In this document: positions 7,429 to 13,430 of the stretch, piece by piece
How positions within the stretch are numbered: the stretch's first letter is position 1
Layout: every line of letters begins with the position of its first letter
DNA from: JBDTRY01 sp039931435
Lineage (GTDB): Bacteria > Acidobacteriota > Thermoanaerobaculia > Gp7-AA8
Direction: 5' to 3'
Assembly (NCBI GenBank): GCA_039931435.1
Contig: JBDTRY010000091.1
Coordinates: 1 to 13,430 of the forward strand
Length of the DNA stretch: 13,430 nucleotides
Made by a program: the position numbers and the translations under genes
Notes under the pieces: generated by a model
The model's database searches: none
The model's input: only the letters and a program-made list of their open reading frames with translations
Told to the model about the DNA's origin: nothing

Positions 7429-7466
7429 AAAGCGCCGTTCGTCGTTCTTGCGGGGCCTGGGCCTCT

Positions 7467-7582
7467 TGTCATCCTGAGGGAGCGCAGCGACCGAAGGATC
7501 TCTTCAACGAGAATCGTGCCCGTCATCGCGATGGCGACCGGGAAGGTGGAAGAGATCCTTCGCTCGACGCTTCAGGATGACA
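7467..7582 (+). repeat. Palindromic interspersed repeat, copy 2 (complete, 116 bp)
   Basis: The A arm (7467-7505) begins TGTCATCCTGAGGGAGCG and ends GAAGGATCTCTTC. The B arm (7549-7582) is its imperfect inverted copy ending TTCAGGATGACA. The A arm has an extra 5 nt in the middle. The 43-nt loop contains the palindrome CATCGCGATG. A transcript would fold into a long hairpin. It lies about 70 bp 3' of the dehydrogenase gene, A arm proximal. Confidence 0.88.
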
Positions 7583-7623
7583 CGCCATGGTAATCGATTC
7601 ATTCCCCAATACCGGCCCTGCGC

Positions 7624-7697
7624 CGGTCATCCGCTCGGGTAACCCCGCTGTCCCAAGCCTCACAGAAGATCCCTCGCTTCGCTCCGCGATGTACACG
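7624..7697. repeat. Possible decayed relative of the palindromic repeats
   Basis: GGTCATCCGCTCGGG at the left and AGATCCCTCGCTTCGCTCCG at the right resemble outer and inner repeat-arm segments of the same general class, but no intact pair of arms remains. Together with the two repeats before it, this explains most of the gene-free stretch 7397-7700. I see nothing further up to about 7770. Confidence 0.3.
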
Positions 7698-7774
7698 TCG
7701 CTGGCAGCTTCGAATCATTTTTCAAATGAACTCGAACAGGGCCGGCCCGACACGAGCAGACGCTGGAATGGCGA

Positions 7775-7783
7775 TGATATGAT
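7775..7783 (+). promoter_or_regulatory. Extended -10 promoter candidate for the zinc-ribbon TPR gene
   Basis: TGATATGAT fits TGnTATAAT in all but one position. No -35 box is evident 17 bp upstream, as is common for extended -10 promoters. It would give a leader of about 75-80 nt before the ATG at 7867. Confidence 0.4.
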
Positions 7784-7866
7784 CCGGGACCGGTGGAACC
7801 GCGGCGAGAGGCTCCAAAATACTGCGGGCGAAGTCGCTGTTCACTGCGGTGAAAGGAAACTTCCGG

Positions 7867-9723
7867 ATGCTGTGTCAGGCCTGCGGCTCTTACAACGACG
7901 ATGAGCGCGAATTCTGCTCTCGCTGTCAACACAAGCTGCTCGTTCTATCCGGCGTCAACGCCTACGACGACGATGACGTCGAGGAATACGAAGAAGAAGG
8001 GGATCTCTCTCTCGACGAGCATCTTCTGGAGCGGGTCTCTGCTCTGGAAGAGATCGTCAAGCGCTCGGCGGAGACGCTGAAAACCGCCATCGAGTCCATT
8101 CATAAACACGAGCGCTCGATCTTCGTCAGCCAGACCGGAATCCTTTCCATCAAGGAGCTTCTGGAGAAGAAGAACGTCGTCTCTGGCGAAGACCTTGTCG
8201 AGCTCTGGGAATCGAAGATGGGCGAACAGATGCTCGCCCTGGAAAAGAAAGAGCGTTTCGCCGAACGCAAGGATCGTATCGTCTCGTTGTTCCGCGGCGA
8301 CCGCAAGGAACGCTTCGTGGCCTTGATCGCCGAGGCCGAACTGGCCATCGAGTCATTCGATCAGGAGCGGGGGATGAAGGCCCTTGAAGAGGCTTTCAAA
8401 CTCGATCGCGACAACTACGAGCTGGGTTTTTTTCTCGGCGAGATGTTTTTCAACGACGGCGATCTCGATCGCGCCAAATCCTTTCTGGAACGGACGCTGG
8501 AAGTGCAGCCCGACCACTTCGACGCCGCGGTCTTCTACGGTGTTCTCCTTCACGAGCGCCAGGACCTCAAAGGCGCCGAGCGCTGGCTGCGGCGGGCAAT
8601 CCAGATTTCTCAGGACTCGTTTCTTCCTTATTTTTCTCTCGGGGCCATCTACGCCCGTAAGGGAAAACTTCTCCGCGCGCAGAAGTTTCTGCAGCAGGCC
8701 ATTGAGCTGGAGGCCATTCCCCAGGCGCATTACCTGCTGGGAACGATCTTCTATCAGCGCGGCCAGCTGGAACGCGCCATCCGTTCATTTCAGAGCGCAC
8801 TGAAGCTCGATCCCGAGTACGAGGAAGCTATTTATCATCTCGGCCTCTGTTACCTCGATCGCAACTGGAATCGCAAGGCCATTCACTGCTTCCAGGAGGC
8901 GCTGGAGCTGAACCCCAACAAGATGGAGTATCAGCAGGCCGTGAGAATTTACGACGATCAACTGCGGCGTCACACTCCGCTGGATGGTCCCGCGGCGGAC
9001 GAGGTCTCCAAGGCCGAGTCGCTGGTGGGGCAGGGCAACTACGCCGAGGCTCTGGAGCATTATAAAAAGGCAGCGCAGGTCGAACCGGACAATGTCAACG
9101 TTCTCATCGCCTATGCCCTGCTCTGCTCGCATCTCGACCTGAATGGCGAGGCAATTTCTGCAGCCAAGCAGATTCTCAAACAGAAGCCGTCGGAGATGGT
9201 CGCCGCTGCCGCCTACACCACGCTCGTCGAAGCGCTTCGCGCCGAAGGCAAACTGAAGGAAGCGAATCACCTTCTCGAGGAGATGCTCCAGGAGTACACC
9301 TCGAACTACGCCAAATCCATCGCCTATTACGAAAAGGCGTACAACCTCGCGGAGATGGAAGAGAATCTCGAGGAGGCGCTGGAAAGCGCCAAGCTGGCCT
9401 TGAAGTATTCGCCGAAGGAGCTCAAGCAGTTCCCGCTTGCGGCCCTGGGATGGGTCTATTTCAAAAAACGCGACTTCGAAAGCGCCATCGATTTTCTGAC
9501 CAAGTCCACGGACCTCGGAGCGAGCGCCACGAACCTCATGCACCTGGGCATGGCTCTCCTGGAAAGCGGTGAAAAAGACCGCGCCCGCGCTGTCTTCCGT
9601 CGCGCCAAGCAATTCAAGAACAAAGGCAGCGGCCTGGAAGAGAAGATGCTGGAGCAGGTGCGCACGACCACCAAACTCGTCGATCGCATTCACTCCAAAC
9701 GGCGACGGCTGCAGAAGGTCTGA
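7867..9723 (+). CDS. Zinc-ribbon TPR-repeat protein
   Basis: 618 aa from the ATG at 7867, which has AAAGGA 9 nt upstream; an in-frame GTG at 7849 is less likely. The N-terminus is a small zinc ribbon (Cys3, Cys6, Cys17, Cys20 in CQAC and CSRC), then a very acidic run (YDDDDVEEYEEEGD) and a charged, probably coiled-coil region at about 45-150. From about residue 160 onward come many TPR units, for example GDLDRAKSFLERTLEVQPDH, GQLERAIRSFQSALKLDPEY and GNYAEALEHYKKAAQVEPDN. It ends in a basic tail (HSKRRRLQKV). It has no signal peptide or membrane helix, so it is probably a cytosolic scaffold. The partner is unknown. Gene symbol and process cannot be assigned. Confidence 0.85.
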   Translation: MLCQACGSYNDDEREFCSRCQHKLLVLSGVNAYDDDDVEEYEEEGDLSLDEHLLERVSALEEIVKRSAETLKTAIESIHKHERSIFVSQTGILSIKELLEKKNVVSGEDLVELWESKMGEQMLALEKKERFAERKDRIVSLFRGDRKERFVALIAEAELAIESFDQERGMKALEEAFKLDRDNYELGFFLGEMFFNDGDLDRAKSFLERTLEVQPDHFDAAVFYGVLLHERQDLKGAERWLRRAIQISQDSFLPYFSLGAIYARKGKLLRAQKFLQQAIELEAIPQAHYLLGTIFYQRGQLERAIRSFQSALKLDPEYEEAIYHLGLCYLDRNWNRKAIHCFQEALELNPNKMEYQQAVRIYDDQLRRHTPLDGPAADEVSKAESLVGQGNYAEALEHYKKAAQVEPDNVNVLIAYALLCSHLDLNGEAISAAKQILKQKPSEMVAAAAYTTLVEALRAEGKLKEANHLLEEMLQEYTSNYAKSIAYYEKAYNLAEMEENLEEALESAKLALKYSPKELKQFPLAALGWVYFKKRDFESAIDFLTKSTDLGASATNLMHLGMALLESGEKDRARAVFRRAKQFKNKGSGLEEKMLEQVRTTTKLVDRIHSKRRRLQKV

Positions 9724-9725
9724 AA

Positions 9726-9759
9726 CCTCAGACCTGAGGCCAAAGAGCCGGCCACTTTT
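9726..9759 (+). terminator. Possible terminator after the TPR gene
   Basis: Two bases after the stop codon, CCTCA/TGAGG forms a 5-bp stem (9726-9739). An overlapping GGCC...GGCC pairing is then followed by ACTTTTCT. The T run is short, so termination may be partial and read into the YetF-like gene. Confidence 0.4.
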
Positions 9760-9806
9760 CTCCGTTCGCACCTACGCCTGGCACAGAGCAGGTTCATGAT
9801 CGAAAG

Positions 9807-10325
9807 ATGTTCTTCAACGGCTGGTTGACTCTTCTGCGTACCGTTATCGTAGGCGTTCTGGCCTACGCAGCGCTGATCGTGTTCCTGCGCCTGTCCGGCA
9901 AGCGCGTTCTCTCAAAATGGAATGCATTCGACTTTGTGGTCACGATTGCCATCGGCTCGATCCTGGCCACAGCGCTACTCTCGCAGACCACTTCGCTCGC
10001 TCAGGGACTTGTTGCTTTTGCCGTGCTCGTTTCCCTGCAGTTCATCATCACCTGGGCCTCGGTCCGTTCCGGGGTGGTACGCAACTGGATCAAGGCCAGG
10101 CCCACTCTCCTTCTCGATCGAGGAAATCTGCTCACCGAGGCCCTCAAGCGCGAGCGAGTCACCGAAGGGGAGGTACGCGCGGCCGTTCGCGCGCGTGGGC
10201 ACGCCTCACTGGCGGACGTGGACGCCGTCATCCTGGAGACGGACGGCAGTTTCAGTGTGATCGGACGGATCGGCGAGCTGCCCCCCTCGGCGCTGCAGGA
10301 TGTCGATGGGTACCCGCGTTCCTGA
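9807..10325 (+). CDS. DUF421/YetF-family membrane protein
   Basis: 172 aa. Residues about 8-88 hold three hydrophobic segments and the family signature RLSGKRVLSKWNAFDFVVTI with GSILATALL, near the second segment. Residues about 95-160 form the cytosolic YetF-type domain (ARPTLLLDRGNLL, LKRERVTEGEVRAAVRARG, DVDAVILETDGSFSVI). This is near the short end of the family's length range. The molecular function of the family is not well defined; some members are linked to spore or stress phenotypes in Bacillus. The ATG at 9807 has only a weak upstream GAAAG; another ATG at 9796 is out of frame. It lies 83 bp after the TPR gene and its 3' end faces the OsmC-like gene, 29 bp away. Confidence 0.88.
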   Translation: MFFNGWLTLLRTVIVGVLAYAALIVFLRLSGKRVLSKWNAFDFVVTIAIGSILATALLSQTTSLAQGLVAFAVLVSLQFIITWASVRSGVVRNWIKARPTLLLDRGNLLTEALKRERVTEGEVRAAVRARGHASLADVDAVILETDGSFSVIGRIGELPPSALQDVDGYPRS

Positions 10326-10361
10326 GGAGGTGCGCTTCCGGTGTTCTCTGGAACTCAGGAA
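10319..10361. terminator. Inverted repeat spanning the stop codons of two converging genes
   Basis: TTCCTGAG (10319-10326) and CTCAGGAA (10354-10361) are perfect 8-bp inverted copies. The left arm contains the stop of the YetF-like gene and the right arm contains the stop of the OsmC-like gene. The 27-nt loop is large and there is no T tract. It could be a shared bidirectional transcript end. Confidence 0.35.
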
Positions 10362-10828
10362 ATCGGGCGGATCTCGTAAGAAGTCGTCACGACGATGGCC
10401 TGTTCCACGGATCGGAAAACAGGGCAGAACCGTGCGTGGAAACCGTGAACGCGTTCGATCGTTTCCTTCTGCTCGTCCGCCGCGGCAAGGCTGTAAGTCA
10501 CATGAATCCGGCGCAGGATCAACACTCGTTCGTCGAGTTCCACCTCGCCTCGGACCTCGGCGGTGAGTCTTCCGTTGCTGGCGTCGATCTTACGCGCTTC
10601 CAGCGCGCCCCCGAAGGTGCCAACCAGTCAGCCGCCCACCGCGGCGACGAGGTAGTCCACTGTCGTGGCGTGCGCTTCAATGACGTTCGTATCCACGCCG
10701 TAATGCTCGGCGATGGCCCCATGGACTCCGAAGGTCACGGGGTTCGGCTCCCCCGGAAGCGACGCGGTGCGGATCGGCCCCTTTTGCCTTTCGATATGAA
10801 CTCTAGATTCGTAGACGACGTAGTCCAT
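10355..10828 (-). CDS. OsmC-family peroxidase-like protein, candidate selenoprotein (in-frame TGA at codon 67)
   Basis: One frame runs 157 codons from the ATG at 10828 (GGAGG ribosome binding site 4 nt upstream) to the TGA at 10355, interrupted only by a TGA at 10628-10630. Before it are 66 residues ending ATTVDYLVAAVGG; after it the same frame continues LVGTFGGALEARKIDASNG and ends in the family's second conserved cysteine motif, HARFCPVFRS (Cys135). In OsmC proteins the residue after this Ala/Gly-rich segment is the peroxidatic cysteine (Cys60 in E. coli, partner Cys125). Here it is TGA, one base from the Cys codons TGT and TGC. The length and the spacing of 68 residues fit an intact enzyme. 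OsmC proteins reduce organic hydroperoxides in the cytosol; selenocysteine would be the reactive residue. An SECIS-like hairpin follows the TGA. The alternative is a Cys-to-stop pseudogene. The family call is firm; the selenocysteine reading is inference. Confidence 0.72.
10577..10624 (-). promoter_or_regulatory. SECIS-like stem-loop downstream of the in-frame TGA
   Basis: In the minus-strand RNA the TGA is followed by a nested hairpin. An outer GUUGGC/GCCAGC stem (6 bp, one G-U) starts 4 nt after the TGA. CUU/AAG lies in the middle. The upper stem is CGCGC/GCGCG (10593-10607) with loop UGGAA and a flanking G-U pair. The apical loop begins about 26 nt after the TGA and has G as its second base, within what is known for bacterial SECIS elements. 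Weak points: an asymmetric bulge (CGGGG), and a competing CC-UUCG-GG mini-hairpin. Confidence 0.5.
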
Positions 10829-10832
10829 GGGG

Positions 10833-10837
10833 CCTCC
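10833..10837 (-). promoter_or_regulatory. Ribosome binding site GGAGG of the OsmC-like gene
   Basis: GGAGG lies 4 nt before the ATG at 10828 on the minus strand. It supports this start, and with it translation of the frame that meets the TGA at codon 67. Confidence 0.65.
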
Positions 10838-10916
10838 GTTTCGGGTGCGGGATTGAAACTACAATCATGGCCTGAACAAGGCAAGGAAAGAAAAACTTGG
10901 CAGAATGGGCCGTCGG

Positions 10917-10945
10917 TTGACGCTCCCGCTCCGGCTCTATAGCAT
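10917..10945 (+). promoter_or_regulatory. Promoter candidate of the Ser/Thr kinase gene
   Basis: TTGACG (10917-10922, 5 of 6) is followed by TATAGC after 15 bp or TAGCAT after 17 bp. The predicted leader is about 15-20 nt and includes AAGGGG (10958-10963), 5 nt before the ATG. The divergent OsmC-like gene must have its promoter in the same 140-bp region, but I see no convincing one. Confidence 0.45.
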
Positions 10946-10968
10946 CGATTGGCTCTGAAGGGGTGTGA

Positions 10969-13173
10969 ATGATCGGCACTACCGTTTCGCACTACCGCAT
11001 CGTCTCGCAACTCGGCAGCGGTGGCATGGGGGTTGTCTACGAGGCCGAGGATCTGCTTCTCGAACGGAAGGTGGCGCTGAAGTTTCTTCCGGAAGAGATG
11101 GCCCGGGACGACGCCGCCCTGCAGCGCTTTCAGCGAGAAGCGCGCGCGGCTTCGGCTCTGAACCATCCAGGAATCTGTACGGTTCACGCCATCGAGCAAT
11201 TCGACAGTCGGCATTTCATCGTCATGGAGCTGCTCGAGGGCCAGACCCTCACGGAACTCATTCGCCAGGGGCCGATGGAAGCACCGCGGCTTGTGGCCAT
11301 CGCCATCGAGATCACCGACGCCCTGGAGTCCGCACATGCCAAGGGAATCGTCCATCGCGATCTGAAGCCGGCGAATATTTTCATGAACTCGCGTGGTCAG
11401 GTGAAGATTCTCGACTTCGGACTGGCCAAGATCGAGTTGCGCAAGAGTGGCGGAGCAGGTCCGGAGATGGAGACCGCCGTGCGGACCGAAGAGCTGACCA
11501 AAGCCGGGTCCACCATCGGTACCGTCTCCTACATGTCGCCGGAACAGGCTCGCGGACAGATTACCGACGCCCGCACCGATCTCTTTTCGCTTGGCACAGT
11601 CCTCTATCAGATGGCAACGGGTGTTCTGCCGTTTCAGGGTGACACCTCCGCGGTCATTTTCGACTCTCTGCTCAACAGGGATCCGTTGCCTCTCGCTCAG
11701 GTCAACTCGAACGTTCCCGCTGAGCTTGGGCGCGTGGTCATGCGCGCGCTGGAGAAGGACCGCAATCTGCGATACCAGACGGCCACCGACCTGAAGACGG
11801 AAATGCTGCGTCTGCGGCGCGATCTCGACTCAGGAAGCAGGCGGGCTATCGACAGCGATTCACGCCAGGATGTGGCCACCGAGCGAACGGAGAAGTCGAT
11901 CGCAGTTCTCTATTTTGAAAACCTCAGTGGAGTGAAAGAAGACGAGTACTTCCGTGACGGAATTACGGAAGACATCATTGCCGAGCTGTCGAAGATCAAA
12001 GGTCTGAAGATCTTTTCCCGTCCGACGGTGCTCGCATACCGCGACAAACCGGCCACGCCCGCACAGATCGGGCAGCAGCTCGGTGCCTTGTACGTTCTGG
12101 CGGGCACCTTGCGGCGGGCAGGCAACCGTCTCCGCATCAGTGCCCAGCTCGTCGATACGCATACGGATTTCCCGCTCTGGATCGAACGATACGACAGGGA
12201 AATGAAGGACGTCTTCGAAGTTCAGGATGAGATTGCCCTGAAGATTGCCGAGGCGTTGCGCATCACGCTTTCTCCGCAGGAGCAGGAGGATCTGGCCACG
12301 AGACCGACCGAGGATCTTCAGGCTTACGATCTGTTCCTGAGGGGAAAGAACTACGCGCGACGTCTGTCACGTCAGGATCTTGAGTTCGCGCTGCAGATGT
12401 TCGAGAACGCCGTGGCCCTCGATCCCAACTTCGCTCTGGCCCACGCCGCCATCGCCAACGTCTGTGCGCAGTATCACTATCACTTCGACCGTGCTTCGCG
12501 ATGGATCGAGCGCGCGGTCGAGGCCACCAGGCGCGCCAGCTCCCTGAACAAGAATCTGCCCGAGGTGCAGGTGGCTGAGGCCTGGGTCTTCTACGTCGAG
12601 GGAAAGTACCGCGAGGCCGTGGACCGGGTCCGGGAAGCCATCGAACGGAAGCCGGACGCAGAGGGCGCCTACTATCTGCTGGGACGGGCGCTTTTTGCAT
12701 CGGGCCGGTATCAGGAGTTGATCGATGTCGCCGACGACGCCATCACCCACACCGGGGAGGACTACAACACCTTCGTCCCCATCCGCAACGCACTGGGCGC
12801 TCTCGGCAAGCAGGAGGCCTACCTCAACCACAGCCAGCGTGAGCTGCAGATGTACGAGGCCCATCTCAAGAAGGTGCCCGAAGATGCCAGAGCGCGGACG
12901 CTCATCGCCGGCGACTACGCCGGGCTGGGCCGGGACGAAGACGCCACGCGTGAGTTGAACCTGGCCATGACGCTCCGGCCCGACGACGCCATGGTCACCT
13001 ACAACGTTGCCTGCGTTTTTGGCCAGCTGCGAAAAGCGGATGAATCGCTCATGGCCCTGAAGAAGGCCTGGGAAGCAGGATTCCGCGATCCGAACTGGGC
13101 GCGACATGATCCCGACCTCGAGATTCTCCGCGGAAATCCGGAGTTCGAGCGGCTCTTCCCTCTCGCGGAATGA
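10969..13173 (+). CDS. Hanks-type Ser/Thr protein kinase with TolB-like domain and TPRs
   Basis: 734 aa. Residues 9-285 are a complete kinase: glycine loop GSGGMG (16-21), Lys38 in VALK, HRDLKPAN (129-136, Asp131), DFG (149-151) and the SPEQARG P+1 motif (190-196), so it should be active. Residues about 308-425 match the TolB-like/adenylate-cyclase-associated segment often joined to such kinases (IAVLYFENLSG, YFRDGITEDIIAELS, GTLRRAGNRLRISAQLVD). Residues about 440-700 hold TPR units (for example FALQMFENAVALDPNFALAHA and YREAVDRVREAIERKPDAEG), and the tail FRDPNWARHDPDLEILRGNPEFERLF is typical of this family. No membrane helix is visible, unlike many members, so it is probably cytosolic. The architecture is abundant in acidobacteria. 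The target is unknown. The ATG is supported by AAGGGG. Confidence 0.93.
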   Translation: MIGTTVSHYRIVSQLGSGGMGVVYEAEDLLLERKVALKFLPEEMARDDAALQRFQREARAASALNHPGICTVHAIEQFDSRHFIVMELLEGQTLTELIRQGPMEAPRLVAIAIEITDALESAHAKGIVHRDLKPANIFMNSRGQVKILDFGLAKIELRKSGGAGPEMETAVRTEELTKAGSTIGTVSYMSPEQARGQITDARTDLFSLGTVLYQMATGVLPFQGDTSAVIFDSLLNRDPLPLAQVNSNVPAELGRVVMRALEKDRNLRYQTATDLKTEMLRLRRDLDSGSRRAIDSDSRQDVATERTEKSIAVLYFENLSGVKEDEYFRDGITEDIIAELSKIKGLKIFSRPTVLAYRDKPATPAQIGQQLGALYVLAGTLRRAGNRLRISAQLVDTHTDFPLWIERYDREMKDVFEVQDEIALKIAEALRITLSPQEQEDLATRPTEDLQAYDLFLRGKNYARRLSRQDLEFALQMFENAVALDPNFALAHAAIANVCAQYHYHFDRASRWIERAVEATRRASSLNKNLPEVQVAEAWVFYVEGKYREAVDRVREAIERKPDAEGAYYLLGRALFASGRYQELIDVADDAITHTGEDYNTFVPIRNALGALGKQEAYLNHSQRELQMYEAHLKKVPEDARARTLIAGDYAGLGRDEDATRELNLAMTLRPDDAMVTYNVACVFGQLRKADESLMALKKAWEAGFRDPNWARHDPDLEILRGNPEFERLFPLAE

Positions 13174-13182
13174 GGCGCTGAG

Positions 13183-13204
13183 TTTCACCGGGGCGTGGAA
13201 CGTT
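13183..13204 (+). repeat. Flank repeated before copies 3 and 4
   Basis: TTTCACCGGGGCGTGGAACG directly precedes copy 3. A near-identical TTTCACGGGGCGTGGAGAAC stands at 13398-13417, directly before copy 4. A looser match (GCGGGGCCTGG) precedes copy 2. The repeat unit may therefore include about 20 bp in front of the TGTCATCC terminus. Confidence 0.55.
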
Positions 13205-13318
13205 TGTCAGCCTTGAGGGAGCGCAGCGACCGAAGGATCTCTTCAACGAGAATGGTGCTTCATCGCGGTGGCAACCGGGAGGTAGAAGAGATCCTTCGCT
13301 CGACGCTTCAGGATGACA
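13205..13318 (+). repeat. Palindromic interspersed repeat, copy 3 (complete, 114 bp)
   Basis: The A arm is 13205-13244 (TGTCAGCCTTGAGGGAGCG, with one substitution and one insertion against copy 2). The B arm is 13285-13318, identical to the B arm of copy 2. The loop is related (TCATCGCGGTGGCAACCGGGAGG). It lies 31 bp after the kinase stop, with the A arm proximal to the gene. Between the repeats, 13319-13397 shows nothing I can identify. Confidence 0.88.
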
Positions 13319-13418
13319 CGCGCCTGGGAGTTGTTTCATTTTTCTCTGGACGCTGGCGCCTGGGCCATCTCGCTTCTGATCTGATGAAATGCCCGCGTTT
13401 CACGGGGCGTGGAGAACT

Positions 13419-13430
13419 TGTCATCCTGAG
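13419..13430 (+). repeat. Palindromic repeat, copy 4 (cut by the window end)
   Basis: TGTCATCCTGAG at the last 12 bases is the start of an A arm, in the same orientation as copy 3 and 100 bp after it. The rest lies outside the window. Confidence 0.7.

Noticed and set aside
7467..7582. CRISPR-like interpretation of the repeats
   Set aside because: Copies are kilobases apart or imperfect inverted arms, not regularly spaced direct repeats, and no cas gene is present.
8785..9771. 328-aa minus-strand open frame
   Set aside because: Antisense to the TPR gene; no recognisable domain, and the plus frame shows clear TPRs.
10628..10630. TGA read as tryptophan or glycine (alternative genetic code)
   Set aside because: Several intact genes in the window end with TGA at the expected place, so TGA is a normal stop here.
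10355..10828. Reading the OsmC-like region as two separate small genes (10628-10828 and 10355-10543)
   Set aside because: Both fragments are in the same frame, the 28 codons between them are open, and together they make one OsmC fold; the second has no ribosome binding site near its GTG.
9917..10942. 341-aa plus-strand open frame
   Set aside because: It overlaps the YetF-like gene in another frame and runs antisense through the OsmC-like gene; its composition (Arg/His/Gly-rich) is that of a GC-rich shadow frame.
12367..13188. 273-aa minus-strand open frame
   Set aside because: Antisense to the TPR part of the kinase gene; no domain evidence.

Overview
The window is a GC-rich bacterial chromosome segment with ten complete protein genes in several short transcription units. 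It has no rRNA or tRNA gene, CRISPR array, insertion sequence or phage gene that I can recognise. The gene style suggests an acidobacterium or close relative: a Ser/Thr kinase fused to a TolB-like domain and TPRs, a long zinc-ribbon TPR protein, and interspersed palindromic repeats whose arms begin TGTCATCCTGA. This assignment is inference from gene content, not a phylogeny. TGA ends several intact genes here, so it is an ordinary stop codon in this genome.

Left part (1-3240), minus strand: an MFS transporter, then a PA2779-like small membrane protein and a PA2778-like lipoprotein cysteine peptidase with TPRs. The last two form a recurrent two-gene pair. Behind the peptidase gene lies a half-eroded palindromic repeat (1-75). 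In front of the transporter gene is a separate 167-bp element with 31-bp inverted ends (3074-3240).

Middle (3241-7396): a MoeB/MoeZ-type adenylyltransferase-rhodanese fusion on the plus strand with an apparently leaderless promoter. Converging on it is a two-gene minus-strand unit of a zinc-ribbon/PAS/HATPase protein and a secreted CAP-domain protein. Divergent from that unit is a 3-hydroxyacyl-CoA dehydrogenase gene behind a good sigma-70 promoter. Region 7397-7866 holds palindromic repeats and their fragments.

Right part (7867-13430): a zinc-ribbon TPR protein and a YetF/DUF421 membrane protein on plus, an OsmC-family gene on minus, then the Ser/Thr kinase-TolB-TPR protein on plus, followed by more palindromic repeats.

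The main result is at 10355-10828 (minus). An OsmC-family gene runs intact for 157 codons except for one in-frame TGA at codon 67. That is exactly the position of the family's peroxidatic cysteine. The second conserved cysteine (in CPVFRS, residue 135) is present, and a stem-loop with a G near the start of its loop sits about 25 nt after the TGA. This looks like a selenocysteine-containing OsmC-like peroxidase that ordinary gene calling would split into two fragments or miss. A point-mutated pseudogene or a sequencing error remains the alternative.
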